Source: Mycobacteroides chelonae (GTDB lineage: Bacteria > Actinomycetota > Actinomycetes > Mycobacteriales > Mycobacteriaceae). Taken from it: DNA of 64,000 nt. The notes beneath the pieces were generated by a model that worked only from the letters and a program-made list of their open reading frames with translations, made no database searches and was not told the DNA's origin. This document shows positions 49,758 through 60,899 of the stretch, in pieces; the first letter of the stretch is position 1; each line of letters begins with the position of its first letter. A program made the position numbers and the translations under genes. Location: assembly GCF_016767715.1 (NCBI RefSeq), contig NZ_CP050145.1, forward strand, positions 4,340,001-4,404,000, written 5' to 3'.

Positions 49758-52751
49758 TCACGCCTTGGAGGGCCACCAGCTCAGCTTGCCGAATGCCTGC
49801 GCAAGCGTCGGCACCATCAGGGTCCTGACGATGAAGGTGTCCAGCAGGATGCCCACCCCGATGATGAACCCCATCTGCACCATCTGATTGACCGAGCCGA
49901 CCATCATGCCCAGCAGGCTGGCGGCGAACACCAGTCCGGCCGAGGTGATCACCGACCCGGTCTGACGCACGGTCCGGATGATGCCGAGCCGCATGCCGCG
50001 GGCGCTCTCCTCACGCAGGCGTGAGATGAACAACATGTTGTAGTCGGCCCCGACGGCCACAATCAGCACAAAGGTCATCGCGGGGACGGCCCAATCCAGC
50101 TGTTGCCCAAGGAGAACCTGGAACACCAGCACGCCGATGCCCAGTGACGCGATATAGGTGAGCAGCACCGTGCCCAGTAGGTACAGCGGCGCGATCACCG
50201 CCCTCAGCAGCAGACACATCACCAGGAAGATGATGAGCAGCGTGACGACGATGATCTCGCGCAGATCACTGTCGTAGGCCTTCTTCAGATCGGCATTGAT
50301 AGCGGGGAATCCGCCCACCGACACCGTGGCACCGGCCAGCGCGGTGTTGGGCGTGGCCTCGTTTCCGACGCGCTCCATATCGCGGCTCAGCTGCATCGCC
50401 TCGGGCCCATAGGGGTTGAGCGGTGACTGAACCAGATACATGGCGGTACGCCCACCGTCCTGTAGAAACGCCGAACTCAGCTCCTTGAATCCAGGATTCT
50501 GCAACATCGCTCCCGGCACGGAGAACCCGGATGCGGCAGGGGAACTGGAATCCTTGCCAATGGTCTGCAGGGTTACGGCCGCCTCGCCCATGGACCGTAC
50601 GGTGTCCTCAAGTTGGGTGTTCAGGTCGCGGATTCGCACGCCCATCGTCTTGACGGAGTTCATGTCGACACCCAGTCCCTGAAGCTGCTGGAAGTAGCCG
50701 GAGATGCGTTCGAACTTGCGTTCCATCTCGGGCAATTTCGCGAGTAGTCCGCGAATCTGCTTGAACTGATTATTCATATCACCCAGCAGCTGGGTGATCG
50801 TCTTGCCACCGGTGACCGCCCGCACCGACTCGCGCAGGCTATCCGCCGACGACAGCGGCCCCTTGTCGCGTAGCTCGACGAGCTGGTCGCGCAGCGTCAC
50901 ACAATCGGGTTGCACCGGGCAGAACGGGGATGCGGCCAGCGTCTGGGTCAACGACGCCCCGGCGTCGAGCGCCGAGAAGGTCGCCTCAACCGAGGGGCCC
51001 ATCTTCGCGAGCTGATCCACCATCCCCGCCACCGTGCCCATCTGCGATATCAGCGACTGATACCGGTCCAACTGCTCTTCAACCTCTTTGGCCATCGACA
51101 ACATCTGCGGCATCATCTGCTGCATCCGGACCAGATCCCCGTCGCCCAGTTCGTTGGTCATGGCCGACATGACATCGGCGAGTTTGGACATCCGTTCGAG
51201 CTGGGGCCGCAGGTCGGCGTTGACCTGCCCGCCTGTCTTGTCGATCTGCGTTCCCATGTATCCGATCTGCCATGCCAACGTCGCCTGAGTGAGCTTGTTG
51301 CCATCCGGACGGGTGATGCCGACAACCTTCCCGACTCCCGGGAGTTGAGAGATGCGCTCGGCCATCTGGTCAAGATCGGCCAACGCACGCGGATTGCGCA
51401 GATCCGATGGCGCCTGTACCAGGAGATATTGCGGCATCACCGAATTGGCGGGAAAGTGGGCATTGAGTATCCGCATACCCTGGTTCGACTGGGCCGAATC
51501 CGGCAGCACCCGCGACATATCGAAACTGGGCCGCATGAAGGGCACGAAGGACGCCGCCGCCAAAAGGATCACAATCGCCGCACCGAAGACGGGCCAGGGG
51601 TGCCGCACGATGTTCACCCCCATCCGGTGCCAGTACACGCCTGCCCGGTCCGGCCCGGGCAGGCCCAACCCGCGCTGGGCGGCCAGACTCAGCGTCGCCG
51701 GTAACAGCGTGGTGACCACGAAGAACGCGACGATCACCCCCATGGACACGGCCGGACCGGCCGCCGCGAGGAAGGCCAGCTTGGCGGTCAACTGGGCGAT
51801 ATTGGCGATCGCCACCGTGGCAGCCGTCGCCAGGATGACCCTGGTCATCGAGCCACAGGCATGCGCCAGCGCATCCGGCGGCGCCTCCCCCGCGCGAATT
51901 CGCTCGTGGTACCGACTCACCAGGAACACCGTGTAGTTGACGCTGGCCCCCATCAGCACGGCCATCATCAGCCCGGCAGACACCGAGGACACCGGGACCA
52001 GGCCCCGATCGGCAAGTCCGGCGATGACTCCACGCGCGATGAGCAGACTCATCCCCATCACCAGCAACGGCAGCATCGCGGTGAACCACGAACGGAAGAC
52101 CAACAACAAGATGAGGCCGATGACGACCACCGTCACCGCGCCGATCTTGGGCAGATCACCCAGCGCGGCGTTGCCCATATCGGTGACAGTGCCCGCCGCA
52201 CCGGTGATGTTCGCGGTGGCGGCCGATCCCGCGAAAGTCTGCTTCACCAAATCATCAACGGAGCGATATGCCCTCTGCGCCAACGGAGTACCAAGGTCCC
52301 CGGCCAGACCCGCCAGCGCGTACCACGTGGTGCCGTCCTCGCTGAGAACCTGCTTGCGCGCCACCGGGTTACTGCGCATCCGCGGATCGCCCAGCTGATC
52401 CTGCACGAAGGTGACGTACTCCTTGTTCGCGCCCAGCCGGTCAATCAGCGCGGAGTACCGAGCCTGCGCATCGGCGTCAAATCCCTTGTCGCTGTGCATG
52501 ACGATGATGACGGCGTTATCGATTCCGGGACGGCCGAACGCCTTTCCCATCTCCTTCATCGATGCCAATGCCGGGCTCACTTCGCCCGTCGGCAGCGGAC
52601 TGACCGAGTGTTCGTTGGCGACCCGCTCTAGTTGCGGCCACGCGGCATTGACCAAAACACCGACCGCTATCCATGCCAGTATCACCAGCTTTGCGTGCTT
52701 GGCCACGAAACGGCCGGCCCGTTCGAACGCCGGACTGTATTGGTGCGACAT
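49758..52751 (-). CDS. MmpL-family RND lipid transporter
   Basis: A 997-residue RND protein with 12 predicted membrane helices in two halves. Each half has a large periplasmic loop, the second long and helical (residues about 410-780), as in the MmpL4/MmpL5/MmpL10 group. The second-half proton-relay pair Asp-Tyr is intact in VGADYNMLF (Asp903), but in the first half the Asp is replaced by Asn272 in MGASVNYTVFLVSRY. ATG 52751 is preceded by GAGGAG. It lies 10 bases after a small lipoprotein gene, where an mmpS would be expected. It probably exports a surface lipid or siderophore-like compound; cargo unknown. Confidence 0.95.
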   Translation of the reverse strand: MSHQYSPAFERAGRFVAKHAKLVILAWIAVGVLVNAAWPQLERVANEHSVSPLPTGEVSPALASMKEMGKAFGRPGIDNAVIIVMHSDKGFDADAQARYSALIDRLGANKEYVTFVQDQLGDPRMRSNPVARKQVLSEDGTTWYALAGLAGDLGTPLAQRAYRSVDDLVKQTFAGSAATANITGAAGTVTDMGNAALGDLPKIGAVTVVVIGLILLLVFRSWFTAMLPLLVMGMSLLIARGVIAGLADRGLVPVSSVSAGLMMAVLMGASVNYTVFLVSRYHERIRAGEAPPDALAHACGSMTRVILATAATVAIANIAQLTAKLAFLAAAGPAVSMGVIVAFFVVTTLLPATLSLAAQRGLGLPGPDRAGVYWHRMGVNIVRHPWPVFGAAIVILLAAASFVPFMRPSFDMSRVLPDSAQSNQGMRILNAHFPANSVMPQYLLVQAPSDLRNPRALADLDQMAERISQLPGVGKVVGITRPDGNKLTQATLAWQIGYMGTQIDKTGGQVNADLRPQLERMSKLADVMSAMTNELGDGDLVRMQQMMPQMLSMAKEVEEQLDRYQSLISQMGTVAGMVDQLAKMGPSVEATFSALDAGASLTQTLAASPFCPVQPDCVTLRDQLVELRDKGPLSSADSLRESVRAVTGGKTITQLLGDMNNQFKQIRGLLAKLPEMERKFERISGYFQQLQGLGVDMNSVKTMGVRIRDLNTQLEDTVRSMGEAAVTLQTIGKDSSSPAASGFSVPGAMLQNPGFKELSSAFLQDGGRTAMYLVQSPLNPYGPEAMQLSRDMERVGNEATPNTALAGATVSVGGFPAINADLKKAYDSDLREIIVVTLLIIFLVMCLLLRAVIAPLYLLGTVLLTYIASLGIGVLVFQVLLGQQLDWAVPAMTFVLIVAVGADYNMLFISRLREESARGMRLGIIRTVRQTGSVITSAGLVFAASLLGMMVGSVNQMVQMGFIIGVGILLDTFIVRTLMVPTLAQAFGKLSWWPSKA

Positions 52752-52761
52752 CCTGGGCTCC

Positions 52762-53235
52762 TCAGATCAACGGCGGAAAGGTGACACTGGGCATGCCCGG
52801 CACGCCGGTCATCGGCATGACGGTGTAGCGCAGGGTGAAGGTTCCACCGAGGTCGTCGCCGACCACCAGCACGGTGTATCGGCTGTTGAGGTAGGCGTCC
52901 TGCCCCATCACGGTTTGATGCTCGAATCCGGCATCGGTCAACAGCTTGCCGGCGGCGGGCACCGATGAGGCGTCAACACCGCTGACGGCCAGGGTCCGGG
53001 AATCCCCGTCCGCGTCTTGACGATAAGCGCCCTTGATGACGGGGATGTCGCGGGGAAAGTCCGCGGGCAGGACGCTGGCGCCGGGCGGTGGCGGCGGTAT
53101 GGGAGTGATCGGCGGATATGTGGTGCGCTCCACGGCGCCGCCCACGAAATCCGACATCGAGCAAGCGATCAAGGCCTGCGACATCACCACGGCGGCAAAC
53201 ACGACTACCGCGAAATGAACGCTTCGTTGCGTCAT
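52762..53235 (-). CDS. Lipoprotein associated with MmpL
   Basis: A 157-residue lipoprotein with signal peptide ending in lipobox LIAC, then a Pro-rich linker (PPITPIPPPPPGAS). The folded domain has DFPRDIPVIKGAY, TLAVSGVDASSVPAAGKLLT and RYTVLVVGDDLGGTFTLRYT. It does not match the MmpS pattern. The 10-base gap to mmpL and the shared strand indicate a common mRNA, so it may be the periplasmic partner of this transporter. Family not recognised. Confidence 0.8.
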   Translation of the reverse strand: MTQRSVHFAVVVFAAVVMSQALIACSMSDFVGGAVERTTYPPITPIPPPPPGASVLPADFPRDIPVIKGAYRQDADGDSRTLAVSGVDASSVPAAGKLLTDAGFEHQTVMGQDAYLNSRYTVLVVGDDLGGTFTLRYTVMPMTGVPGMPSVTFPPLI

Positions 53236-53297
53236 GACGGGATACTACAAAGGAAGTTAACGGAGTGCTAGCCCCTGCTAACTAAAGCTAGCCCGAA

Positions 53298-54530
53298 TTA
53301 GCCGAGTGCCCGTTCTAGATCTGCGATCAAGTCCTCGGTGGACTCCAGTCCGACCGACAAACGCACCACGCCATCGGAGAGCCCGATCGCCGCACGTCCC
53401 TCCGGACCCATTGCCCGATGGGTGGTGGTGGCGGGATGGGTGATGAGCGACTTGGAGTCACCCAGGTTGTTCGAGATGTCGATGAGCGAGGTCCCGTCGA
53501 GCACCTCGAAGGCTCGCTGCTTGCCCGCGTCGCCGTCGGCGTCCAGCTCGAAGGTGACGACGGTGCCACCGCCGCGCATCTGCCGCTTGGCCAGTTCGTA
53601 CTGAGGATGGCTCGGCAGGAACGGGTACCGCACCCAGCGCACCGCAGGATGCTGTTCCAGGAAATGCGCAATCTTGGAGGCGGATTCGTTGGCGTGCCGC
53701 ACCCGAAGATCCAGTGTTTCAAGGCCTTTCACCAGCGTCCAGGCATTGAAGGGGCTCAACGCCGGCCCGGTGTGTCGCATCAGCGTCTTCACCGGACCCT
53801 CGATGTACTCAGCCTCACCCAGGATGGCGCCGCCGAGCACACGACCCTGCCCGTCGATGTGCTTGGTGCCTGAATAGACCACCACGTCGGCGCCCAGCGG
53901 AATACCCTGCTGCAAAAGCGGGGTAGCAAAAACGTTGTCCAGCACCACCTTTGCACCGGCATCATGCGCCAGCTGGCACACCGCTTCGATGTCGACGAGT
54001 GATTGCATTGGGTTGGAAGGGGTTTCGAAGAAGACTGCCTGTGTAGGAACGGACAGCGCTTCCTCCCACTGGGAGAGGTCTTCACCGTCCACGAACACGG
54101 TCTCCACACCCCAGCGCGGCAGAATCTCGTTACAGACCACGAAACAGGACCCGAACAGGCTCCGAGCCGCGACCAGCCTGTCACCGGCACCGAGCAACGC
54201 GCCCAGCGCGGTGAAGACGGCCGACATGCCTGTCGCCGTCGCGAATGCCGCCTCGGCACCCTCGATGAGCCGCAACCGCTCCTCGAACATGGAGATCGTG
54301 GGGTTGCCGTAGCGGGAGTACACATACCGATCGACCTCGCCGGTGAAGGCGCGTTCCGCGGCAGCCGCGCTTTCGTAGACGTAACCGGAGGTCAGGTACA
54401 TCGCCTCGGCGGTCTCCTCGAACTCGGAGCGCAGCAGCCCACCGCGCACGCCGATGGTCGCCTGGCTCACGCCGTCGGGCAGCGCCTTGGGTATGCGCAC
54501 CGAGGGAATGCCGTCAGGAGTCTGGTTCAT
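53298..54530 (-). CDS. metZ: O-succinylhomoserine sulfhydrylase
   Basis: A 410-residue Cys/Met-metabolism PLP enzyme. It joins sulfide to O-succinylhomoserine to give homocysteine. Diagnostic parts are the N-terminal QATIGVRGGLLRSEFEE, VYSRYGNPTISMFEERL, and the PLP Lys in YSGTKHIDGQGRVLGG. ATG 54530 overlaps the rhodanese stop by 4 bases, so it is chosen over the longer reading. The order rhodanese-metZ is the same as Rv0390-Rv0391. Confidence 0.95.
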   Translation of the reverse strand: MNQTPDGIPSVRIPKALPDGVSQATIGVRGGLLRSEFEETAEAMYLTSGYVYESAAAAERAFTGEVDRYVYSRYGNPTISMFEERLRLIEGAEAAFATATGMSAVFTALGALLGAGDRLVAARSLFGSCFVVCNEILPRWGVETVFVDGEDLSQWEEALSVPTQAVFFETPSNPMQSLVDIEAVCQLAHDAGAKVVLDNVFATPLLQQGIPLGADVVVYSGTKHIDGQGRVLGGAILGEAEYIEGPVKTLMRHTGPALSPFNAWTLVKGLETLDLRVRHANESASKIAHFLEQHPAVRWVRYPFLPSHPQYELAKRQMRGGGTVVTFELDADGDAGKQRAFEVLDGTSLIDISNNLGDSKSLITHPATTTHRAMGPEGRAAIGLSDGVVRLSVGLESTEDLIADLERALG

Positions 54531-54940
54531 GACTGCCGCCACGGCAGACCGATGGCACGCCATCCGACGCCGCCACGGTGCCCGTTCTCATCCAGGTTGC
54601 CCTCGAACCCGTCAACCACGTTGTAGGAGGGGGCTATTCCCGCCTCGGTGGCCAGTTCAGCCGACCCGATCGACCGGTTTCCGGACCGGCACAGGAACAC
54701 CACCGGACGCTCGCCGGGCGTTACCCCGGCCGCGGCCAGCTCGTCGAGGAACTGCTCGTTGCGTTCACCGTTAGAGCGCACCCACTCGACGTACACGACA
54801 TCGCGGCCGAGTTCGGTGAGGTCGGGAACCCCGACCCACTTCCACTCCGCCGACGTGCGCACATCAACCAGCACGGCCTCCGGGTTTTCCTTCAGCAGCG
54901 CCCACGCCGCCTCCGGGGTGATATCTCCTGCATAGCCCAC
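54527..54940 (-). CDS. Rhodanese-like sulfurtransferase
   Basis: A 137-residue rhodanese domain protein. The active-site Cys is in VVFLCRSGNRS, preceded by AVLVDVRTSAEW and followed by NVVDGFEGNLDENGHRGG. GTG 54940 gives MGYAGDITPEAAW, which matches the start of Rv0390; a longer start at 54979 would overlap the upstream gene by 28 bases. It probably carries sulfane sulfur toward the homocysteine step, as it is fused by a 4-base overlap to metZ. Confidence 0.9.
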   Translation of the reverse strand: MGYAGDITPEAAWALLKENPEAVLVDVRTSAEWKWVGVPDLTELGRDVVYVEWVRSNGERNEQFLDELAAAGVTPGERPVVFLCRSGNRSIGSAELATEAGIAPSYNVVDGFEGNLDENGHRGGVGWRAIGLPWRQS

Positions 54941-54951
54941 GAAGAGCCAGT

Positions 54952-55401
54952 CTATTGGTACTGCGAGCAGACCCTCCACGAGCCGTCTTCCTTGACGAAG
55001 GAGACGTCCGCGGTGAGCGTGGTGTCCTCGGATTTCATGTAGTGATAGGTCACCGCGGCGGTGGCGGTATCCCCGGTGATCTTGACGTCCTTGACGTCCT
55101 CCACATACCGGTTTCCGCGCGCCGCCTCGGATTTGTCCTGCGCGGCAATCACATTCTGTTCCGCGCCGAGGATGGCTCGGCAGCTGCTGGCCACATAGTC
55201 GGCATAGGCATGTCGCTGCAGCGCATCGTTCTGCGCGATGAGCGACTGCCCTACCCTGCCCTCTTCGGTGAGACCGTCACCCGACCGGAAGAACGTCGAC
55301 ACCGCAATACCGATCACCACGATTCCAAAGATCACCGCCCCGGCGATGAAGGGGCCGATACTCCCACGATCCTCGGATTCCACCTGCTCCTCGGGCGTCA
55401 C
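54952..55401 (-). CDS. Membrane-anchored protein of unknown function
   Basis: A 149-residue protein with one N-terminal membrane helix (GPFIAGAVIFGIVVIGIAV, about residues 16-36). An outer domain follows with TEEGRVGQSLIAQNDALQRH and the strands VKDVKITGDTATAAVTYHYM and WRVCSQYQ. The order helix-strands looks like the DUF4878/NTF2-like lumen fold seen in many actinobacterial lipoproteins. It sits between purT and the rhodanese gene and overlaps purT by 4 bases. Function unknown. Confidence 0.8.
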   Translation of the reverse strand: MTPEEQVESEDRGSIGPFIAGAVIFGIVVIGIAVSTFFRSGDGLTEEGRVGQSLIAQNDALQRHAYADYVASSCRAILGAEQNVIAAQDKSEAARGNRYVEDVKDVKITGDTATAAVTYHYMKSEDTTLTADVSFVKEDGSWRVCSQYQ

Positions 55402-56759
55402 CGCAGATGCCTGGCGACCTGATGCGCGCGGCTCATCGCCAGCGCGGTATTAGGTGCGGTGGCGAGTGCCAACCCAACACGGCGGCGCCGATGGATCTCC
55501 GAATGCCCGAACACCCGAATATCGCTCTCAGGTATCTGCAACGCCTCATCGAGCTGCCGCGACGTCGGACCCTGACCGTCGCCGTAGACCAGCTCGGCGG
55601 CCGCCGGCGACACCAAAATGGTGTCGATCGGAACCCCCAGCACCGCGCGCGCGTGCATATCGAACTCGGACAACCGCTGCGATCGCACCGTCACCAGCCC
55701 GGAGTCATAGGGCCGCGCACTCACGTCGCAGAAGTAGACCTCGTCGCCACGAACGAACAGCTCGACACCGTAAACACCGTGCCCACCAAGGGCATTGACC
55801 GCGCGGGCGGCAATCGACCGCGCCAGCTCGAGCGCCGCCTGACTCAGCGGCTGCGGCTGCCACATCTGCATCGCGTCGGTGCCACTCTGCCGGTGTGCGA
55901 TGGGCTCGCAGAAATACAGTCTGGTCGCACCGCCGACCCCGGCCGTGCGCACCGTCAGCAGCGTGATCTCGTAGTCGATCTCCACCACGGTTTCCACCAG
56001 CACTCGCTGGATGTCGCCGATGTTCGCCGCGACGGCTTGATCCCACGCCGGTTCCGCGTCGCTCTCCCGAAGCACCACCGATTCGCCCTGCCCGTAGGCG
56101 GCCGAGACCGGGCGCACCACTACCGGGAAACCCGCGGATTCGAGAACCTTGTGCAGTTCCTCGACCGAGTTCGCGAACCAGTAGGCGGGCGTGGGCAAGC
56201 CGAGTTCCTCGGCCGCCATCCGCCGCATCGCCTCGCGATCGCCCGCCAGTCGCACGGCCTTGGCGGTCGGAATGACCTGGGTGACCTTGCCGTCGGCGAG
56301 TTTCTCGAGTGCGTCGACCGAGGCCGTCTCCACCAGCGGCACCACGAACCGGGGCCGTTCCTTCTCGATGAGCTCGAACAACGTCTCCGACTCACCGATC
56401 GACGCGCGCATCGAACGGTCCGCCGCGTCCTGGGCAGGCCCGGGCGTACCGGTGTCCACCACAACGACCTCAGCGCCCAGGCGCTGGAAGGAGATGGCCA
56501 ATTCTCTGGCGAGTTCACCCGAACCCAGCAGCATCACCGTGGTGCGGTTGGGCGCAGCAGGCCCCGGTGCGTCCCCGGCAGACGCCGCCGTCTCGACAGC
56601 GGGCTTCACCGCCTTGGCGGCCTTGAGCACCTTGGCGCCGTTGGTGGCACGGATGGCGTCCTCGGTCACCGGCGCCGTCTCGGCGGGCCCGGGCTCCACG
56701 GTGTCAGTTGACGCCGTCGACCCTTGCTCGCTGGGGGGCGAACCCTCCTGCGTCACCAC
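55398..56759 (-). CDS. purT: Formate-dependent phosphoribosylglycinamide formyltransferase PurT
   Basis: A 453-residue ATP-grasp enzyme. It uses formate and ATP to formylate GAR in purine synthesis. Conserved parts begin at VMLLGSGELARELAISFQRL, then RRMAAEELGLPTPAYWFA, PVVVRPVSAAYGQGESVV and AVNALGGHGVYGVELFVRG. The first 65 residues are an Ala/Pro/Thr-rich extension not found in typical PurT; it may be a disordered tail, or the true start may be one of several internal GTG codons. The chosen GTG 56759 follows the last upstream stop region. Confidence 0.9.
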   Translation of the reverse strand: MVTQEGSPPSEQGSTASTDTVEPGPAETAPVTEDAIRATNGAKVLKAAKAVKPAVETAASAGDAPGPAAPNRTTVMLLGSGELARELAISFQRLGAEVVVVDTGTPGPAQDAADRSMRASIGESETLFELIEKERPRFVVPLVETASVDALEKLADGKVTQVIPTAKAVRLAGDREAMRRMAAEELGLPTPAYWFANSVEELHKVLESAGFPVVVRPVSAAYGQGESVVLRESDAEPAWDQAVAANIGDIQRVLVETVVEIDYEITLLTVRTAGVGGATRLYFCEPIAHRQSGTDAMQMWQPQPLSQAALELARSIAARAVNALGGHGVYGVELFVRGDEVYFCDVSARPYDSGLVTVRSQRLSEFDMHARAVLGVPIDTILVSPAAAELVYGDGQGPTSRQLDEALQIPESDIRVFGHSEIHRRRRVGLALATAPNTALAMSRAHQVARHLR

Positions 56760-56833
56760 GATGTCTTTTATGCCTTCCGGTCGGTCTGTTGCCCTGTTGG
56801 ACCGTGCCTAGCGTGCCAGATTGCCACACATCC

Positions 56834-57151
56834 TCAACCCAGAGTGCTGTGGATATAACACCAGCGCCAATCCTCACCGGGCTCATGGGAACGCATCACC
56901 GGGTGGCCCGAGGCGTGAAAATGTGCGGTGGCGTGCTGGTGGGGACTGGAATCGCAGCAGCTCACCCGGCCGCATTCCAGGCACATCCGCAAATGTGCCC
57001 AGACCTGCTCGCCCAGTGCGGCGCAGTCCTCGCAATGCCCGGGGGTCCGGGGTTCAGGATCGGGCCCGGTGGCGGCTGCCAGCTCCGGACAGGGGCCCTG
57101 CCCCGGTGTCGACGCGGGCGCGGCAGATCCGCGCCGAAACAGCCGCTTCAT
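56834..57151 (-). CDS. UBP-type zinc-finger protein
   Basis: A 105-residue protein with a zinc-finger domain of the ubiquitin-hydrolase (UBP/BUZ) type. Metal ligands are visible as CEDC, then CLECGRVSCCDSSPHQHATA and HFHASGHPVMRSH with a WRWCYIHS end. The N-terminal 35 residues are basic and low-complexity. Bacteria with this domain lack ubiquitin, so its ligand is unknown. It is divergent from a Na+/H+ antiporter gene with only 27 bases between them; such fingers are known fused to or beside these antiporters. Confidence 0.85.
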   Translation of the reverse strand: MKRLFRRGSAAPASTPGQGPCPELAAATGPDPEPRTPGHCEDCAALGEQVWAHLRMCLECGRVSCCDSSPHQHATAHFHASGHPVMRSHEPGEDWRWCYIHSTLG

Positions 57152-57178
57152 ACATGACCTCTCAACGTGCCCGCTTAG

Positions 57179-58792
57179 GTGCCAGAACCACTCTCCGCAC
57201 AGAATACGAAGGTGAACGTTTCACTGCTGGCAGTACTCACGGCCGCCCTCGTCCTGGCAGCGATTTCCCGGCGATTCGGGCTTCCCACCCCGTTGGTACT
57301 GGTCGTGGCGGGTTTGGCGGCCACCGCCATCCCCGGCCTGCCGTCCATCGAGATGGACCCGGACCTGGTGCTGTTCGTGATTCTGCCGCCGCTGCTCTAC
57401 ACCACGGCGCTGGAGAGCTCTTACGTGAACCTGCGCAAGAACGTGCGGGCGGTCAGCAGCCTGGCCGTGGTGCTTCCGCTGGTCACCACCGTCGCGGTGG
57501 GCTTCGTGGCGTTCTATGCGGTTCCCGAGCTGCCGCTGGCCGGCGCGATGGTGCTCGGCGCCATCGTGGCACCGCCCGATGCGGTATCGGCCACCGCCAT
57601 CGGCCGCCGCCTGGGCCTGCCGCGCAACATCATGACGCTGCTGGGCGGCGAGAGTCTGCTCAACGACGCCACCGCACTCACTGCCTATCGGGTCGCGATC
57701 GCCGCGGCGATCGGGCTCGGGGCCACCGTGGCCGACGGGCTCAAGATCTTTGCGCTCGCGGCCGTCGGTGGGGTGCTCGTCGGGGTTGTCATCGGGAAAT
57801 TGGTCAACATCATCCGCTGCAAGCTCGACGATCCACTGTCCGAGAGCGCCATCGGCCTGGTGGTGCCGTTCTTCGCCTACCTGCTCGCCGAGGAGATACA
57901 CGGCTCCGGCGTGATCGCGGTGGTGGTCGCCGGGCTGATGCTGGGGCACCGCTCGGTCCATGCCGGATACGCCACCCGGCTACAGGACGATGCGGTGTGG
58001 AAGGCCGTGCAGCTGCTGCTCGAGTCCTTCGCGTTCCTGCTCATCGGGTTGCAGCTGCCCAAGGTCATCGAGGGACTACGCGGCCTGTCGTTCCAGACCA
58101 TCTTGCTGTCGTCGATCGCGGTGCTGGCCACCGTCATCGTGGTCCGCATCGTGTTCGTCTTCGCGTTCGCTTATATGCGTCCGCCCGGCCAACGCCCGTC
58201 GGCACGTGGGGTCTTTGTGGTGGCGTGGGCCGGGATGCGGGGTGTGGTGTCGCTGGCGATGGCCTTCGCGGTGCCGCTGTCCACCGTCACCGGCGAGCCG
58301 CTGCCCGGGCATCCGCACATCGTGTTCCTCACCTTCGTGGTGGTGGTGGGAACCCTTCTGCTGCATGGTCTTACGTTGCCGTGGGTGATCCGTGTGCTGG
58401 GCGTGCAGAGCGACGATGAACGCAAGGACGCCCTGGCCGAGGCCGCCGCCCAGGACAAGGCTGCCCGCGCGGCGGCCGATCGTCTCGAGGAACTCCTGGA
58501 TGACAACGACGGCATCGAGGACACCAACGTGCGCAGCCGGGCCGCGGAGATCCTGAGGCACTGGAACACCCGGCGCCGCAACGCGGCCTGGGAGCGCCTC
58601 GGACGCAGCGATGAGGATGCCGGTGAGAGCCCGATGGCCGCGTTCCGGAACCTGCGCCTGGAGATGCTCGAGAAGGAGCGTGAAGTGTTCATCGCCGAAC
58701 GCGATGCGGGCAATATCGACGACGAGGTGCTGCGCACCGTGTTGCGGGGGCTCGACCTCGAAGAGGCCACCATGAATCAGGCCGACAGGTAG
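57179..58792 (+). CDS. CPA1-family Na+/H+ antiporter
   Basis: A 537-residue antiporter. About 12 membrane helices fill residues 15-410. The ion-binding region is GAIVAPPDAVSATAIGRRLG and GGESLLNDATALTAYRVA. A charged C-terminal tail of about 130 residues (LEELLDDNDG, EMLEKEREVFIAERDAG) follows, likely regulatory. GTG 57179 is given, but GTG 57212 (MNVSLLAVL) starts right at the first helix after GAAGG and may be the true start. It likely exchanges Na+ or K+ for H+ to control pH. The 27-base gap to the zinc-finger gene leaves overlapping promoters. Confidence 0.93.
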   Translation: MPEPLSAQNTKVNVSLLAVLTAALVLAAISRRFGLPTPLVLVVAGLAATAIPGLPSIEMDPDLVLFVILPPLLYTTALESSYVNLRKNVRAVSSLAVVLPLVTTVAVGFVAFYAVPELPLAGAMVLGAIVAPPDAVSATAIGRRLGLPRNIMTLLGGESLLNDATALTAYRVAIAAAIGLGATVADGLKIFALAAVGGVLVGVVIGKLVNIIRCKLDDPLSESAIGLVVPFFAYLLAEEIHGSGVIAVVVAGLMLGHRSVHAGYATRLQDDAVWKAVQLLLESFAFLLIGLQLPKVIEGLRGLSFQTILLSSIAVLATVIVVRIVFVFAFAYMRPPGQRPSARGVFVVAWAGMRGVVSLAMAFAVPLSTVTGEPLPGHPHIVFLTFVVVVGTLLLHGLTLPWVIRVLGVQSDDERKDALAEAAAQDKAARAAADRLEELLDDNDGIEDTNVRSRAAEILRHWNTRRRNAAWERLGRSDEDAGESPMAAFRNLRLEMLEKEREVFIAERDAGNIDDEVLRTVLRGLDLEEATMNQADR

Positions 58793-58796
58793 CCCG

Positions 58797-60829
<2,033 letters not shown>

Positions 60830-60899
60830 TCAGCCGGTGAACCACTGTATCGCAGGCCACGGGCTTTGTACGTATTCGGACCGACGAAGGAGGTCGCTG

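Noticed and set aside
55407..56711. Open frame of 434 codons opposite purT
   Set aside because: Antisense shadow of a conserved purine gene.
56821..58419. Open frame of 532 codons overlapping the zinc-finger and antiporter genes on the plus strand
   Set aside because: Arg/Gly-rich out-of-frame product; the antiporter frame has the expected helices and ion-binding motifs.
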